Positions 12,201 to 27,200 of a DNA stretch of 64,000 nt are shown piece by piece. Made by a program: the position numbers and the translations under genes. The DNA lies in NCBI GenBank assembly GCA_032622095.1, contig CP136064.1:249769827-249833826 (forward strand). Reading direction: 5' to 3'. Source of the DNA: Siphonodentalium dalli. Lineage: Eukaryota > Mollusca > Scaphopoda > Gadilida > Siphonodentaliidae. The notes under the pieces are model-generated. The model saw nothing but the letters and a program-made list of their open reading frames with translations. It ran no database searches and was not told the DNA's origin. Numbering within the stretch: position 1 is the first letter of the stretch; each line of letters begins with the position of its first letter.

Positions 12201-15200
12201 ACCACACCATTGTCACGAACTATAAATATAAATTTTCTTACATGGACGATTTGGTTGAGAATTGGTAATTTTTACGCTTGAGTACTTCTGTGGTTATCAG
12301 CTATCGATATATGGTTATCAGAGTTACATCAATGCTCACAATACATATGATGAATAATTGTTTATTTTAATTTACCTTGCACACAGCTTATCTGGGGATG
12401 ATTCAGTTTGCAAATCAATCGTTTTCAAAACGGTAAAATGTTGATTCCATTATAAACAAGGTTGACGATTTATTTAACAAAATGACCTGTATTTACCCAA
12501 TATATAAATATATACTCGCCATACTCACATCTGTTTCCGGTCCATCCAGTGTAGCAATAGCAGATGTAGTTTTCGTCCATACCGTTATCACCGCAAGAGC
12601 CGTGATCTCCACAAGGGTTATACACGCATGGTGACGTGTCTGTTGAAAACAAGGAACCCGGCTTTAAAGTGTGGTTAATTGATCACAATCTCTACAAGTC
12701 TTAATGTTCTTAATAACTCGAATATTAATGTGTTATTGGAAATGTGTGACATTCTTACCATGCGTTTGCTGAATTTGAAGTTCGCGTCAACAGTGATTAT
12801 TGATATTTAGACTAAAATGAGTTATGATTCGTCAGAATACATCAAACAATATACCAATAAAGGAAGACGTACCTAATAAGATACCCACATAGCTAAAGGC
12901 TCAGAAACTTAAACAACACATTTTAGTAACCGTTTCCGCTAAAGTAGATGCAATTTCAAACTTATATTTTGTTCGGTAGGGAATAGTGATTGCATGTAGG
13001 AAATGATACTCACAGTTGTTTCGTTTGGTTACCTGCAATGTTAGATTGATAGCAAGTGAGTGGTCATCTATGAGTCTGTTGGTGATGTGGACTCATCATA
13101 TAAATTGGTGAAATAACTAACTAGGGCATTATCTCACATGATAGTTTAGCGCCCAGTGTGGATGGGTTGGTGTATACTATAAATTGAGATCCAACTACTG
13201 AGGAATCTTAAAACATATTAGGAGATTCATGCTGCTTGAAAATTAATAGAGTATGATCAGTTTTAATGCCTAATACGAGACGCATGACTATAATATAATA
13301 TTCTTCACAAAAGCTGTAAGGAATAAATTCGAAACAATGAACACGTTTAAGCTTATGCGGGGTGTCTCTGTTTGCGAATAAATCGTGCTCAAATAGGTAA
13401 TTGTGTCAACATTGTTGTCAACAGCGGTAATCTTTAAACGAACAGACTCAAACAAGAAAGAAAATCAAACTCAGTTTTGGACATTTAGTTTTCCAAACCA
13501 TGCTCCATAATTCCGGGGGGGGGGGGGTAAATTGCATCGGAATTCTCCAAAAATAATTAGATTTAGTTTATGTTCAAACAGGTCAGTATTCTTGAAAAGT
13601 AACAACGGTTGTGAAACAATCTGAAATCTTTTCGTTCAGCCCAATGCCGATATTCTATGGTATGGCCTACATACATTTACAAATATTTAAAGATACGTAG
13701 ATACGTGGATAGACAACTTTTTACTCCAAACTGGGTGTTCGCACCATTAATATTTGTTTGTATATTCCATATTGTGCTAGTTATTAAAACTGGAAAGATA
13801 ATCTTTCAACTACGAATTTTACTCGTAGTTTGTGAGCATTATGTCATATTACGTAATCCCAGTGGCTGCAGTCTGGCCGTCGTCAGCCAATTAATTAATG
13901 CATGTATTTATGTAACAACACGATATCTACGCTCCATGCCCATTGATACTGACATGACTTAATATCCGGCCAAATTGACCACGTGATATATTATATAATT
14001 ACTTCAACATAGGCTCCTTTTTGTGCTGAAATTCGCTGCTAATGAAAAAATGCACACCGAGAACGGAACATACACGTATAACTACCTATAACGAGACGTA
14101 ACGGCATTCACGTGATTACATAGTGTGTATTGTGATTTCAATCACACCATCGTCACGAACTATAAATATTAATTTTCTTACATGGACGATTTGGTGAGAA
14201 TTGGTAATTTTTACTTTTGAGTACTTCTGTGATTATCAGCTATCGATATATGGTTATCAGAGTTACATCAATGCTCACAATACATATGATGAATAATTGT
14301 TTATTTTAATTTACCTTGCACACAGCTTATCTGGGGATGCTTCAGTTTGCAAATCAATCGTTTTCAAAACGGTAAAATGTTGATTCCATTATAAACCAGG
14401 TTGACGATTTATTTAACAAAATGACCTGTATTTACCCAATATATAAATATATACTCGCTATACTCACATCTGTTTCCGGTCCATCCAGTGTAGCAATAGC
14501 AGGTGTAGTTTCCGTCCATACTGTTATCACCGCAAGAGCCGTGATCTCCACAAGGGTTATACACGCATGGTGACGTGTCTGTTGAAAACAAGGAACCCGG
14601 CTTTAAAAGTGTGGTTAATTGATCACAATCTGTACAAGTCTTAATGTTCTTAATAACTCGAATATTAATGTGTTATTGGAAATATGTGACATTCTTACCA
14701 TGCGTTTGCTGAATTTGACGTTCGCGTCAACAGTGATTATTGATATTTAGACTAAAAAGAGTTATGATTCGAAAACAATCCATCAAACAATATACTAATA
14801 AAGGAACACATCCCTAATAAGATACCCATATAGCTAAAGACTCAGAAACGCAAACAAAACATGTAGTAATCGTTTCCGCTAAAGTAAATGCAATTTCCAA
14901 CTTTTATTTTGTTCGGTAGGGAACAGTGATTGCATGTAGGAAATGATACTCACAGTTGTTCGTTTGGTTACCTGCAATGTTAGATTGATAGCAAGTGAGT
15001 GGTCATCTATGAGTCTGTTGGTGATGTGGACTCATCATATAAATTGGTGAAATAAGTAACTAGGCATTATCTCACATGATACTTTAGCGCCCAGTGTGGA
15101 TGGGTTGATGTATACTATAAATTGATATCCAACTACTGAGGAATCTTAAAACATTATATTAGGAGATTCATGCTGCTGAAAATTAATAGAGTATGGTTAG

Positions 15201-18200
15201 TGTTAATGCCTAAAACGAGACGCATGACTATAATATAATATTCTTCACAAAAGCTGTAAGGTCTAAATTCAAAGTGCACAACGAGAACGGAACATACTTG
15301 TATAACTACCTATAACGGGACATAACCACATTCACGTGATTACATGGTGTGTATTGTGATTTCAATCACACCATTATCACGAACTATAAATATAAATTTT
15401 CTTACAAGGACGATTTGGTTGAGAATTGGTCATTTTTACTTTTGAGTACTTCTGTGATTATCAGCTGACGATATATGGTTATCAGAGTTACATCAATGCT
15501 CACAATACATATGATGATTAATTGTTTATTTTAATTTACCTTGCACACAGCTTATCTGGGGATGCTTCAGTTTGCCGCAAAATCAATCGTTTTCAAAACG
15601 GTAAAATGTTGATTCCATTATAAACCAGGTTGGACGATTTATTTAACAAAATGACTTGTATTTTCGCAATATATAAAATATATACTCGCCATATTCACAT
15701 CTGTGTCCTGTCCATCCAGTGTAGCAATTGCAGGTGTAGTTTCCCATACCGTTATCATAACAAGAGCCGTGATATCCACAAAGGGTTATACACGCATGGT
15801 GACGTGTCTGTTGAAAACAAGGAACCCGGCTTTAAAGTGTGGTTAGTAGATCACAATCTGTACAAGCCTTAATGTTCTTAATAATTCGAATATTAATGTG
15901 TTATTGGAAATGTGTGACATTATTGCCATGCGTTTGCTGAATTTGAAGTTCGCCATCAACAGTGATTATTGATATTTAGACGAAAAAGAGTTATGATTCG
16001 AACACAATACATCAAACAATATACCAATAAAGGAAGACGTACCTAATAAGATACACATATAGCTAAAGACTCAGAAACGCAAACAAAACATTGTAGTAAT
16101 CGTTTCCGCTAAAGTAAATGCAATTTCCAACATTTATTTTGTTCGGTAGGGAACAGTGATTGCATGTAGGAAATGATACTCACAGTTGTTCGTTTGGTTA
16201 CCTGCAATGTTAGATTGATAGCAAGTGAGTGGTCATCTATGAGTCTGTTGGTGATGTGGACTCATCGTATAAATTGGTGAAATAAGTAACTAGGCATTAT
16301 CTCACATGATGGTTTAGCGCCCCGTGTGGATGGGTTGGTGTATACTATAAATTGAGATCCAACTACTGAGGAATCTTAAAACATTATATTAGGAGAGTCA
16401 TGCTGCTGAAAATTAATAGAGTATGGTCAGTGTTAATGCCTAAAACGAGACGCATGACTATAATATAATATTCTTAACAAAAGTTGTAAGGACTAAATTC
16501 GAAACAATGAACACGTTTAAGCTTATGCGGGGTGTCTCTGTTTGCAAATAAATCGTGCCCAAAAAGGTAATTGTGTCATCATTGTTGTCAGAAGCGGTCA
16601 TCTTTAAACGAACAGACTCAAACAAGAACGAAAATCAAACTCAGTTTTTGGACATTTAGTTTTCCAAACCATGCGCCATAATTCCGGGGGGGGGGGGGGT
16701 AAATTGCAATCGGAATTCTCCAAATATAATTAGATTTAGTTTATGTTGAAACAGGTCAGTATTCTTGAGAAGTAACACGGTTGTAAAACAATCTGAAATC
16801 TTTTCGTTCAGCCCATGCCGATATTCTATGGTATGGCCTACATTACATTTCCAATAATATGTGTTTGTAGATTCCATATTGTGCTAGTTATTAAAAACTA
16901 GAAAGATAATCTTTCAAACTACGAATTGTACTCGTAGTTTGTGAGCATTAATTATGTCATATTACGTAATCCCAGTGGCTGCAGACTGGCCGTCATCAGC
17001 CAATTAATTAATGCATGTATTTATATAACACGAATATCTACGCTCCATGCCCATTGATACTGACATGACTTAATATCGTTGCCAAATTGACGACGAGAAT
17101 ATTTTATCTAATTACTTCAAATTAGGCTCCTTTTGGTGCTGAAATTCGCTCTTTGAAAAAATTGCACACCGAGAACGGAACATACATGTATAACTACCTA
17201 TAACGGGACATAACCGCATTCAAGTGATTATATAGTGTGTATTGTGATTTCAACCACACCATTGTCACGAACTATAAATATTAATTTTCTTACATGGACG
17301 ATTTGGTTGAGAATTGGTAATTTTTACTTTTGAGTACTTCTGTGATTATCAGCTATCGATATATGGTTATCAGAGTTACATCAATGCTCACAATACATAT
17401 GATGAATAATTGTTTATTTTAATTTACCTTGCACACAGCTTATCTGGGGATGCTTCAGTTTGCAAATCAATCGTTTTCAAAACGGTAAAATGTTGATTCC
17501 ATTATAAACCAGGTTGACGATTTATTTAACAAAATGACCTGTATTTACCCAATATATAAATATATACTCGCCATACTCACATCTGTTTCCGGTCCATCCA
17601 GTGTAGCAATAGCAGATGTAGTTTTCGTCCATACCGTTATCACCGCAAGAGCCGTGATCTCCACAAGGGTTATACACGCATGGTGACGTGTCTGTTGAAA
17701 ACAAGGAACCCGGCTTTAAAGTGTGGTTAATTGATCACAATCTGTACAAGTCTTAATGTTCTTAATAACTCGAATATTAATGTGTTATTGGAAATGTGTG
17801 ACATTCTTACCATGCGTTTGCTGAATTTGAAGTTCGCGTCAACAGTGATTATTGATATTTAGACTAAAATGAGTTATGATTCGTCACAATACATCAAACA
17901 ATATACCAATAAAGGAAGACGTACCTAATAAGATACCCACATAGCTAAAGGCTCAGAAACTTAAACAACACATTGTAGTAACCGTTTCCGCTAAAGTAGA
18001 TGCAATTTCCAACTTTTATTTTGTTCGGTAGGGAATAGTGATTGCATGTAGGAAATGATACTCACAGTTGTTCGTTTGGTTACCTGCAATGTTAGATTGA
18101 TAGCAAGTGAGTGGTCATCTATGAGTCTGTTGGTGATGTGGACTCATCATATAAATTGGTGAAATAAGTAACTAGGCATTATCTCACATGATAGTTTAGC

Positions 18201-21200
18201 GCCCAGTGTGGATGGGTTGGTGTATACTATAAATTGAGATCCAACTACTGAGGAATCTTAAAACATATTAGGAGATTCCTGCTGCTGAAAATTAATAGAG
18301 TATGGTCAGTTTTAATGCCTAATACGAGACGCATGACTATAATATAATATTCTTCACAAAAGCTGTAAGGACAAAATTCGAAACAATGAACACGTTTAAG
18401 CTTATGCGGGGTGTCTCTGTTTGCGAATAAATCGTGCTCAAAAAGGTAATTGTGTCAACATTGTTGTCAAAGCGGTAATCTTTAAACGAACAGACTCAAA
18501 CAAGAAAGAAAATCAAACTCAGTTTTGGACATTTAGTTTTCCAAACCATGCTCCATAATTCCGGGGGGGGGGGGGTAAATTGCATCGGAATTCTCCATAA
18601 ATAATGAGATTTAGTTTATGTTCAAACAGGTCAGTATTCTTGAAAAGTAACACGGTTGTGAAACAATCTGAAATCTTTTCGTTCAGCCAATGCCGATATT
18701 CTATGGTATGGCCTACATACATTTACAAATATTTAAAGATACGTAGATACGTGGATAGACAACTTTTTACTCCAAACTGGGTGTTCGCACCATTAATATT
18801 TGTTTGTATATTCCATATTGTGCTAGTTATTAAAACTGGAAAGATAATCTTTCAACTACGAATTGTACTCGTTGTTTGTGAGCATTATGTCATATTACGT
18901 AATCCCAGTGGCTGAAGTCTGGCCGTCATCAGCCAATTAATTAATGCATGTATTTATGTAACAACACGATATCTACGCTCCATGCCCATTGATACTGACC
19001 TGACTTAATATCCGGCCAAATTGACCACGTGAATATATTATATAATTACTTCAACATAGGCTCCTTTTTGTGCTGAAATTCGCTGCTATGAAAAAATGCA
19101 CACCGAGAACGGAACATACATGTATAACTACCTATAACGAGACGTAACGGCATTCACGTGATTACATAGTGTGTATTGTGATTTCAATCACACCATCGTC
19201 ACGAACTATAAATATTAATTTTCTTACATGGACGATTTGGTTGAGAATTGGTAATTTTTACTTTTGAGTACTTCTGTGATTATCAGCTATCGATATATGG
19301 TTATCAGAGTTACATCAATGCTCACAATACATATGATGAATAATTGTTTATTTTAATTTACCTTGCACACAGCTTATCTGGGGATGCTTCAGTTTGCAAA
19401 TCAATCGTTTTCAAAACGGTAAAATGTTGATTCCATTATAAACCAGGTTGACACTTTATTTAACAAAATGACCTGTATTTACCCAATATATAAATATATA
19501 CTCGCTATACTCACATCTGTTTCCGGTCCATCCAGTGTAGCAATAGCAGGTGTAGTTTCCGTCCATACTGTTATCACCGCAAGAGCCGTGATCTCCACAA
19601 GGGTTATACACGCATGGTGACGTGTCTGTTGAAAACAAGGAACCCGGCTTTAAAGTGTGGTTAATTGATCACAATCTGTTCAAGTCTTAATGTTCTTAAT
19701 AACTCGAATATTAATGTGTTATTGGAAATGTGTGACATTCTTACCATGCGTTTGCTGAATTTGACGTTCGCGTCAACAGTGATAATTGATATTTAGACTA
19801 AAAAGAGTTATGATTCGAAAACAATCCATCAAACAATATACTAATAAAGGAACACATCCCTAATAAGATACCCATATAGCTAAAGACTCAGAAACGCAAA
19901 CAAAACATTGTAGTAATCGTTTCCGCTTAAGTAAATGCAATTTCCAACTTTTATTTTGTTCGGCAGGGAACAGTGATTGCATGTAGGAAATGATACTCAC
20001 AGTTGTTCGTTTGGTTACCTGCAATGTTAGATTGATAGCAAGTGAGTGGTCATCTATGAGTCTGTTGGTGATGTGGACTCATCATATACATTGGTGAAAT
20101 AAGTAACTAGGCATTATCTCACATGATACTTTAGCGCCCAGTGTGGATGGGTTGATGTATACTATAAATTGATATCCAACTACTGAGGAATCTTAAAACA
20201 TTATATTAGGAGATTCAACCTGCTGAAAATTAATAGAGTATGGTTAGTGTTAATGCCTAAAACGAGACGCATGACTATAATATAATATTCTTCACAAAAG
20301 CTGTAAGGTCTAAATTCAAAGTGCACAACGAGAACGGAACATACATGTATAACTACCTATAACGGGACATAACCACATTCACGTGATTACATGGTGTGTA
20401 TTGTGATTTCAATCACACCATTATCACGAACTATAAATATAAATTTTCTTACATGGACGATTTGGTTGAGAATTGGTAATTTTTACTTTTGAGTACTTCT
20501 GTGATTATCAGCTGACGATATATGGTTATCAGAGTTACATCAATGCTCACAATACATATGATGATTAATTGTTTATTTTAATTTACCTTGCACACAGCTT
20601 ATCTGGGTATGCTTCAGTTTGCCGCAAATCAATCGTTTTCAAAACGGTAAAATGTTGATTCCATTATAAACCAGGTTGACGATTTATTTAACAAAATGAC
20701 TTGTATTTTCGCAGTATATAAATATTTACTCGCCATATTCACAGCTGTGTCCTGTCCATCCAGTGTAGCAATTGCACGTGTAGTTTCCCATACCGTTATC
20801 ATAACAAGAGCCGTGATATCCACAAGGGTTATACACGCATGGTGACGTGTCTGTTGAAAACAAGGAACCCGGCTTTAAAGTGTGGTTAGTAGATCACAAT
20901 CTGTACAAGCCTTAATGTTCTTAATAATTCGAATATTAATGTGTTATTGGAAATGTGTGACATTATTGCCATGCGTTTGCTGAATTTGAAGTTCGCCATC
21001 AACAGTGATTATTGATATTTAGACGAAAAAGAGTTATGATTCGAAAACAATACATCAAACAATATACCAATAAAGGAAGACGTACCTAATAAGATACACA
21101 TATAGCTAAAGACTCAGAAACGCAAACAAAACATTGTAGTAATCGTTTCCGCTAAAGTAAATGCAATTTCCAACATTTATTTTGTTCGGTAGGGAACAGT

Positions 21201-24200
21201 GATTGCATGTAGGAAATGATACTCACAGTTGTTCGTTTGGTTACCTGCAATGTTAGATTGATAGCAAGTGAGTGGTCATCTATGAGTCTGTTGGTGATGT
21301 GGACTCATCGTATAAATTGGTGAAATAAGTAACTAGGCATTATCTCACATGATGGTTTAGCGCCCCGTGTGGATGGGTTGGTGTATACTATAAATTGAGA
21401 TCCAACTACTGAGGAATCTTAAAACATTATATTAGGAGAGTCATGCTGCTGAAAATTAATAGAGTATGGTCAGTGTTAATGCCTAAAACGAGACGCATGA
21501 CTATAATATAATATTCTTAACAAAAGTTGTAAGGACTAAATTCGAAACAATGAACACGTTCAAGCTTATGCGGGGTGTCTCTGTTTGCGAATAAATCGTG
21601 CCCAAAAAGGTAATTGTGTCATCATTGTTGTCAAAGCGGTCATCTTTAAACGAACAGACTCAAACAAGAAAGAAAATCAAACTCAGTTTTGGACATTTAG
21701 TTTTCCAAACCATGCGCCATAATTCCGGGAGGGGGGGGGTAAATTGCATCGGAATTCACCAAATATAATTAGATTTAGTTTATGTTGAAACAGGTCAGTA
21801 TTCTTGAGAAGTAACACGGTTGTAAAACAATCTGAAATCTTTTCGTTCAGCCCATGCCGATATTCTATGGTATGGCCTACATACATTTCCAATAATATGT
21901 GTTTGTAGATTCCATATTGTGCTAGTTATTAAAACTAGAAAGATAATCTTTCAACTACGAATTGTTACTCGTAGTTTGTGAGTATTATGTCATATTACGT
22001 AATCCCAGTGGCTGCAGACTGGCCGTCATCAGCCAATTAATTAATGCATGTATTTATATAACACGATATCTACGCTCCATGCCCATTGATACTGACATGA
22101 CTTAATATCGTGCCAAATTGACGACGAGAATATTTTATCTAATTACTTCAAATTAGGCTCCTTTTGGTGCTGAAATTCGCTTCTTTGAAAAAATGCACAC
22201 CGAGAACGGAACATACATGTATAACTACCTATAACGGGACATAACCGCATTCAAGTGATTATATAGTGTGTATTGTGATTTCAACCACACCATCGTCACG
22301 AACTATAAATATTAATTTTCTTACATGGACGATTTGGTTGAGAATTGGTAATTTTTACGCTTGAGTACTTCTGTGGTTATCAGCTATCGATATATGGTTA
22401 TCAGAGTTACATCAATGCTCACAATACATATGATGAATAATTGTTTATTTTAATTTACCTTGCACACAGCTTATCTGGGGATGCTTCAGTTTGCAAATCA
22501 ATCGTTTTCAAAACGGTAAAATGTTGATTCCATTATAAACCAGGTTGACGATTTATTTAACAAAATGACCTGTATTTACCCAATATATATATATACTCGC
22601 TATACTCACATCTGTTTCCGGTCCATCCAGTGTAGCAATAGCAGGTGTAGTTTCCGTCCATACCGTTATCACCGCAAGAGCCGTGATCTCCACAAGGGTT
22701 ATACACGCATGGTGACGTGTCTGTTGAAAACAAGGAACCCGGCTTTAAAGTGTGGTTAATTGATCACAATCTGTACAAGTCTTAATGTTCTTAATAACTC
22801 GAATATTAATGTGTTATTGGAAATGTGTGACATTCTTACCATGCGTTTGCTGAATTTGACGTTCGCGTCAACAGTGATTATTGATATTTAGACTAAAAAG
22901 AGTTATGATTCGAAAACAATCCATCAAACAATATACTAATAAAGGAACACATCCCTAATAAGATACCCATATAGCTAAAGACTCAGAAACGCAAACAAAA
23001 CATTGTAGTAATCGTTTCCGCTAAAGTAAATGCAATTTCCAACTTTTATTTTGTTCGGTAGGGAACAGTGATTGCATGTAGGAAATGATACTCACAGTTG
23101 TTCGTTTGGTTACCTGCAATGTTAGATTGATAGCAAGTGAGTGGTCATCTATGAGTCTGTTGGTGATGTGGACTCATCATATAAATTGGTGAAATAAGTA
23201 ACTAGGCATTATCTCACATGATAGTTTAGCGCCCAGTGTGGATGGGTTGGTGTATACTATAAATTGAGATCCAACTACTGAGGAATCTTAAAACATATTA
23301 GGAGATTCATGCTGCTGAAAATTAATAGAGTATGGTCAGTTTTAATGCCTAATACGAGACGCATGACTATAATATAATATTCTTCACAAAAGCTGTAAGG
23401 ACTAAATTCGAAACAATGAACACGTTTAAGGTTATGCGGGGTGTCTCTGTTTGCGAATAAATCGTGCTCAAAAAGGTAATTGTGTCAACATTGTTGTCAA
23501 AGCGGTAATCTTTAAACGAACAGACTCAAACAAGAAAGAAAATCAAACTCAGTTTTGGACATTTAGTTTTCCAAACCATGCGCCATAATTCCGGGGGGGG
23601 GGGGGGGTAAATTACATCGGAATTCTCCAAATATAATTAGATTTAGTTTATGTTGAAACAGGTCAGTATTCTTGAGAAGTAACACGGTTGTAAAACAATC
23701 TGAAATCTTTTCGTTCAGCCCATGCCGATATTCTATGGTATGGCCTACATACATTTCCAATAATATGTGTTTGTAGATTCCATATTGTGCTAGTTATTAA
23801 AACTAGAAAGATAATCTTTCAACTACGAATTGTACTCGTAGTTTGTGAGCATTATGTCATATTACGTAATCCCAGTGGCTGCAGACTGGCCGTCATCAGC
23901 CAATTAATTAATGCATGTATTTATATAACACGATATCTACGCTCCATGCCCATTGATACTGACATGACTTAATATCGTGCCAAATTGACGACGAGAATAT
24001 TTGATCTAATTACTTCAAATTAGGCTCCTTTTGGTGCTGAAATTCGCTTCTTTGAAAAAATGCACACCGAGAACGGAACATACATGTATAACTACCTATA
24101 ACGGGACATAACCGCATTCAAGTGATTATATAGTGTGTATTGTGATTTCAACCACACCATCGTCACGAACTATAAATATTAATTTTCTTACATGGACGAT

Positions 24201-27200
24201 TTGGTTGAGAATTGGTAATTTTTACGCTTGAGTACTTCTGTGGTTATCAGCTATCGATATATGGTTATCAGAGTTACATCAATGCTCACAATACATATGA
24301 TGAATAATTGTTTATTTTAATTTACCTTGCACACAGCTTATCTGGGGATGCTTCAGTTTGCAAATCAATCGTTTTCAAAACGGTAAAATGTTGATTCCAT
24401 TATAAACCAGGTTGACGATTTATTTAACAAAATGACCTGTATTTACCCAATATATAAATATATACTCGCTATACTCACATCTGTTTCCGGTCCATCCAGT
24501 GTAGCAATAGCAGGTGTAGTTTCCGTCCATACCGTTATCACCGCAAGAGCCGTGATCTCCACAAGGGTTATACACGCATGGTGACGTGTCTGTTGAAAAC
24601 AAGGAACCCGGCTTTAAAGTGTGGTTAATTGATCACAATCTGTACAAGTCTTAATGTTCTTAATAACTCGAATATTAATGTGTTATTGGAAATGTGTGAC
24701 ATTCTTACCATGCGTTTGCTGAATTTGACGTTCGCGTCAACAGTGATTATTGATATTTAGACTAAAAAGAGTTATGATTCGAAAACAATCCATCAAACAA
24801 TATACTAATAAAGGAACACATCCCTAATAAGATACCCATATAGCTAAAGACTCAGAAACGCAAACAAAACATTGTAGTAATCGTTTCCGCTAAAGTAAAT
24901 GCAATTTCCAACTTTTATTTTGTTCGGTAGGGAACAGTGATTGCATGTAGGAAATGATACTCACAGTTGTTCGTTTGGTTACCTGCAATGTTAGATTGAT
25001 AGCAAGTGAGTGGTCATCTATGAGTCTGTTGGTGATGTGGACTCATCATATAAATTGGTGAAATAAGTAACTAGGCATTATCTCACATGATAGTTTAGCG
25101 CCCAGTGTGGATGGGTTGGTGTATACTATAAATTGAGATCCAACTACTGAGGAATCTTAAAACATATTAGGAGATTCATGCTGCTGAAAATTAATAGAGT
25201 ATGGTCAGTTTTAATGCCTAATACGAGACGCATGACTATAATATAATATTCTTCACAAAAGCTGTAAGGACTAAATTCGAAACAATGAACACGTTTAAGG
25301 TTATGCGGGGTGTCTCTGTTTGCGAATAAATCGTGCTCAAAAAGGTAATTGTGTCAACATTGTTGTCAAAGCGGTAATCTTTAAACGAACAGACTCAAAC
25401 AAGAAAGAAAATCAAACTCAGTTTTGGACATTTAGTTTTCCAAACCATGCGCCATAATTCCGGGGGGGGGGGGGGGTAAATTACATCGGAATTCTCCAAA
25501 TATAATTAGATTTAGTTTATGTTGAAACAGGTCAGTATTCTTGAGAAGTAACACGGTTGTAAAACAATCTGAAATCTTTTCGTTCAGCCCATGCCGATAT
25601 TCTATGGTATGGCCTACATACATTTCCAATAATATGTGTTTGTAGATTCCATATTGTGCTAGTTATTAAAACTAGAAAGATAATCTTTCAACTACGAATT
25701 GTACTCGTAGTTTGTGAGCATTATGTCATATTACGTAATCCCAGTGGCTGCAGACTGGCCGTCATCAGCCAATTAATTAATGCATGTATTTATATAACAC
25801 GATATCTACGCTCCATGCCCATTGATACTGACATGACTTAATATCGTGCCAAATTGACGACGAGAATATTTTATCTAATTACTTCAAATTAGGCTCCTTT
25901 TGGTGCTGAAATTCGCTTCTTTGAAAAAATGCACACCGAGAACGGAACATACATGTATAACTACCTATAACGGGACATAACCGCATTCAAGTGATTATAT
26001 AGTGTGTATTGTGATTTCAACCACACCATTGTCACGAACTATAAATATAAATTTTCTTACATGGACGATTTGGTTGAGAATTGCTAATTTTTACGCTTGA
26101 GTACTTCTGTGGTTATCAGCTATCGATATATGGTTATCACATCAATGCTCACAATATATATGATGAATAATTGTTTATTTTAATTTACCTTGCACACAGC
26201 TTATCTGGGGATGCTTCAGTTTGCAAATCAATCGTTTTCAAAACGGTAAAATGTTGATTCCATTATAAACAAGGTTGACGATTTATTTAACAAAATGACC
26301 TGTATTTACCCAATATATAAATATATACTCGCCATACTCACATCTGTTTCCGGTCCATCCAGTGTAGCAATAGCAGATGTAGTTTTCGTCCATACCGTTA
26401 TCACCGCAAGAGCCGTGATCTCCACAAGGGTTATACACGCATGGTGACGTGTCTGTTGAAAACAAGGAACCCGGCTTTAAAGTGTGGTTAATTGATCACA
26501 ATCTGTACAAGTCTTAATGTTCTTAATAACTCGAATATTAATGTTGTTATTGGAAATGTGTGACATTCTTACCATGCGTTTGCTGAATTTGAAGTTCGCG
26601 TCAACAGTGATTATTGATATTTAGACTAAAATGAGTTATGATTCGTCACAATACATCAAACAATATACCAATAAAGGAAGACGTACCTAATAAGATACCC
26701 ACATAGCTAAAGGCTCAGAAACTTAAACAACACATTGTAGTAACCGTTTCCGCTAAAGTAGATGCAATTTCCAACTTTTATTTTGTTCGGTAGGGAATAG
26801 TGATTGCATGTAGGAAATGATACTCACAGTTGTTCGTTTGGTTACCTGCAATGTTAGATTGATAGCAAGTGAGTGGTCATCTATGAGTCTGTTGGTGATG
26901 TGGACTCATCATATAAATTGGTGAAATAAGTAACTAGGCATTATCTCACATGATAGTTTAGCGCCCAGTGTGGATGGGTTGGTGTATACTATAAATTGAG
27001 ATCCAACTACTGAGGAATCTTAAAACATATTAGGAGATTCCTGCTGCTGAAAATTAATAGAGTATGGTCAGTTTTAATGCCTAATACGAGACGCATGACT
27101 ATAATATAATATTCTTCACAAAAGCTGTAAGGACAAAATTCGAAACAATGAACACGTTTAAGCTTATGCGGGGTGTCTCTGTTTGCGAATAAATCGTGCT

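Larger units (their letters stand above)
10657..12528 (-). repeat. Array unit 7, class M (M1)
   Basis: 1,872 bp. G tract interrupted: GG-A-G14. Confidence 0.9.
9429..14467 (-). repeat. 5.04 kb higher-order repeat, copy 1 (S+M+L)
   Basis: Units 6-8. The exon types A, C, B-S at the right edges of the S, M and L units recur in the same order in the next block. Confidence 0.75.
12529..14467 (-). repeat. Array unit 8, class L
   Basis: 1,939 bp. G tract of 13. Contains many one-base indels absent from other copies. Confidence 0.88.
14468..15698 (-). repeat. Array unit 9, class S
   Basis: 1,231 bp; extra single bases near 15578, 15632 and 15675. Confidence 0.88.
12900..17200. other. Patch dense in one-base indels, probable unpolished sequence
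   Basis: More than 20 single-base insertions and a few deletions relative to the consensus of other units, mostly extending short homopolymers (for example GGGCATT near 13122, TTTTTGG near 16645, AAAAAC near 16896). Other regions of equal length show very few. Two of the insertions hit exons. Confidence 0.75.
15699..17580 (-). repeat. Array unit 10, class M (M1)
   Basis: 1,882 bp, lengthened by scattered one-base insertions. G tract of 14. Confidence 0.88.
14468..19514 (-). repeat. 5.04 kb higher-order repeat, copy 2 (S+M+L)
   Basis: Units 9-11, same class and exon order as 9429-14467. Confidence 0.75.
17581..19514 (-). repeat. Array unit 11, class L
   Basis: 1,934 bp. G tract of 13. Private markers ATTCCTGCTG (about 18275), ATAATGAGATT (18601) and CTCGTTGTTTG (about 18868) recur in unit 16. 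Confidence 0.9.
19515..20742 (-). repeat. Array unit 12, class S
   Basis: 1,228 bp; private AACCTGCTG at about 20218, shared with unit 17. Confidence 0.9.
20743..22609 (-). repeat. Array unit 13, class M (M1)
   Basis: 1,867 bp. G tract GGG-A-G9; extra T in the third hairpin loop near 21965. Confidence 0.9.
22610..24478 (-). repeat. Array unit 14, class M (M2)
   Basis: 1,869 bp with M2 markers CAGTTTTAATGCCTAATACG and TTAAGGTTATG. G tract of 15. Confidence 0.9.
24479..26341 (-). repeat. Array unit 15, class M (M2)
   Basis: 1,863 bp; lacks GAGTTA near 26136. G tract of 15. Confidence 0.9.
17790..26600 (-). repeat. 8.76 kb tandem duplication, copy 1
   Basis: Aligns at offset about 8,763 with the next copy (class order L end, S, M, M, M). 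By eye I noted only three substitutions (18915/27678, 22628/31392, 24003/32765) plus G-tract length changes. The start lies after 17783 and the end between the GTTGTT marker at about 26543 and ACTAAAATG at about 26629. Confidence 0.85.
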
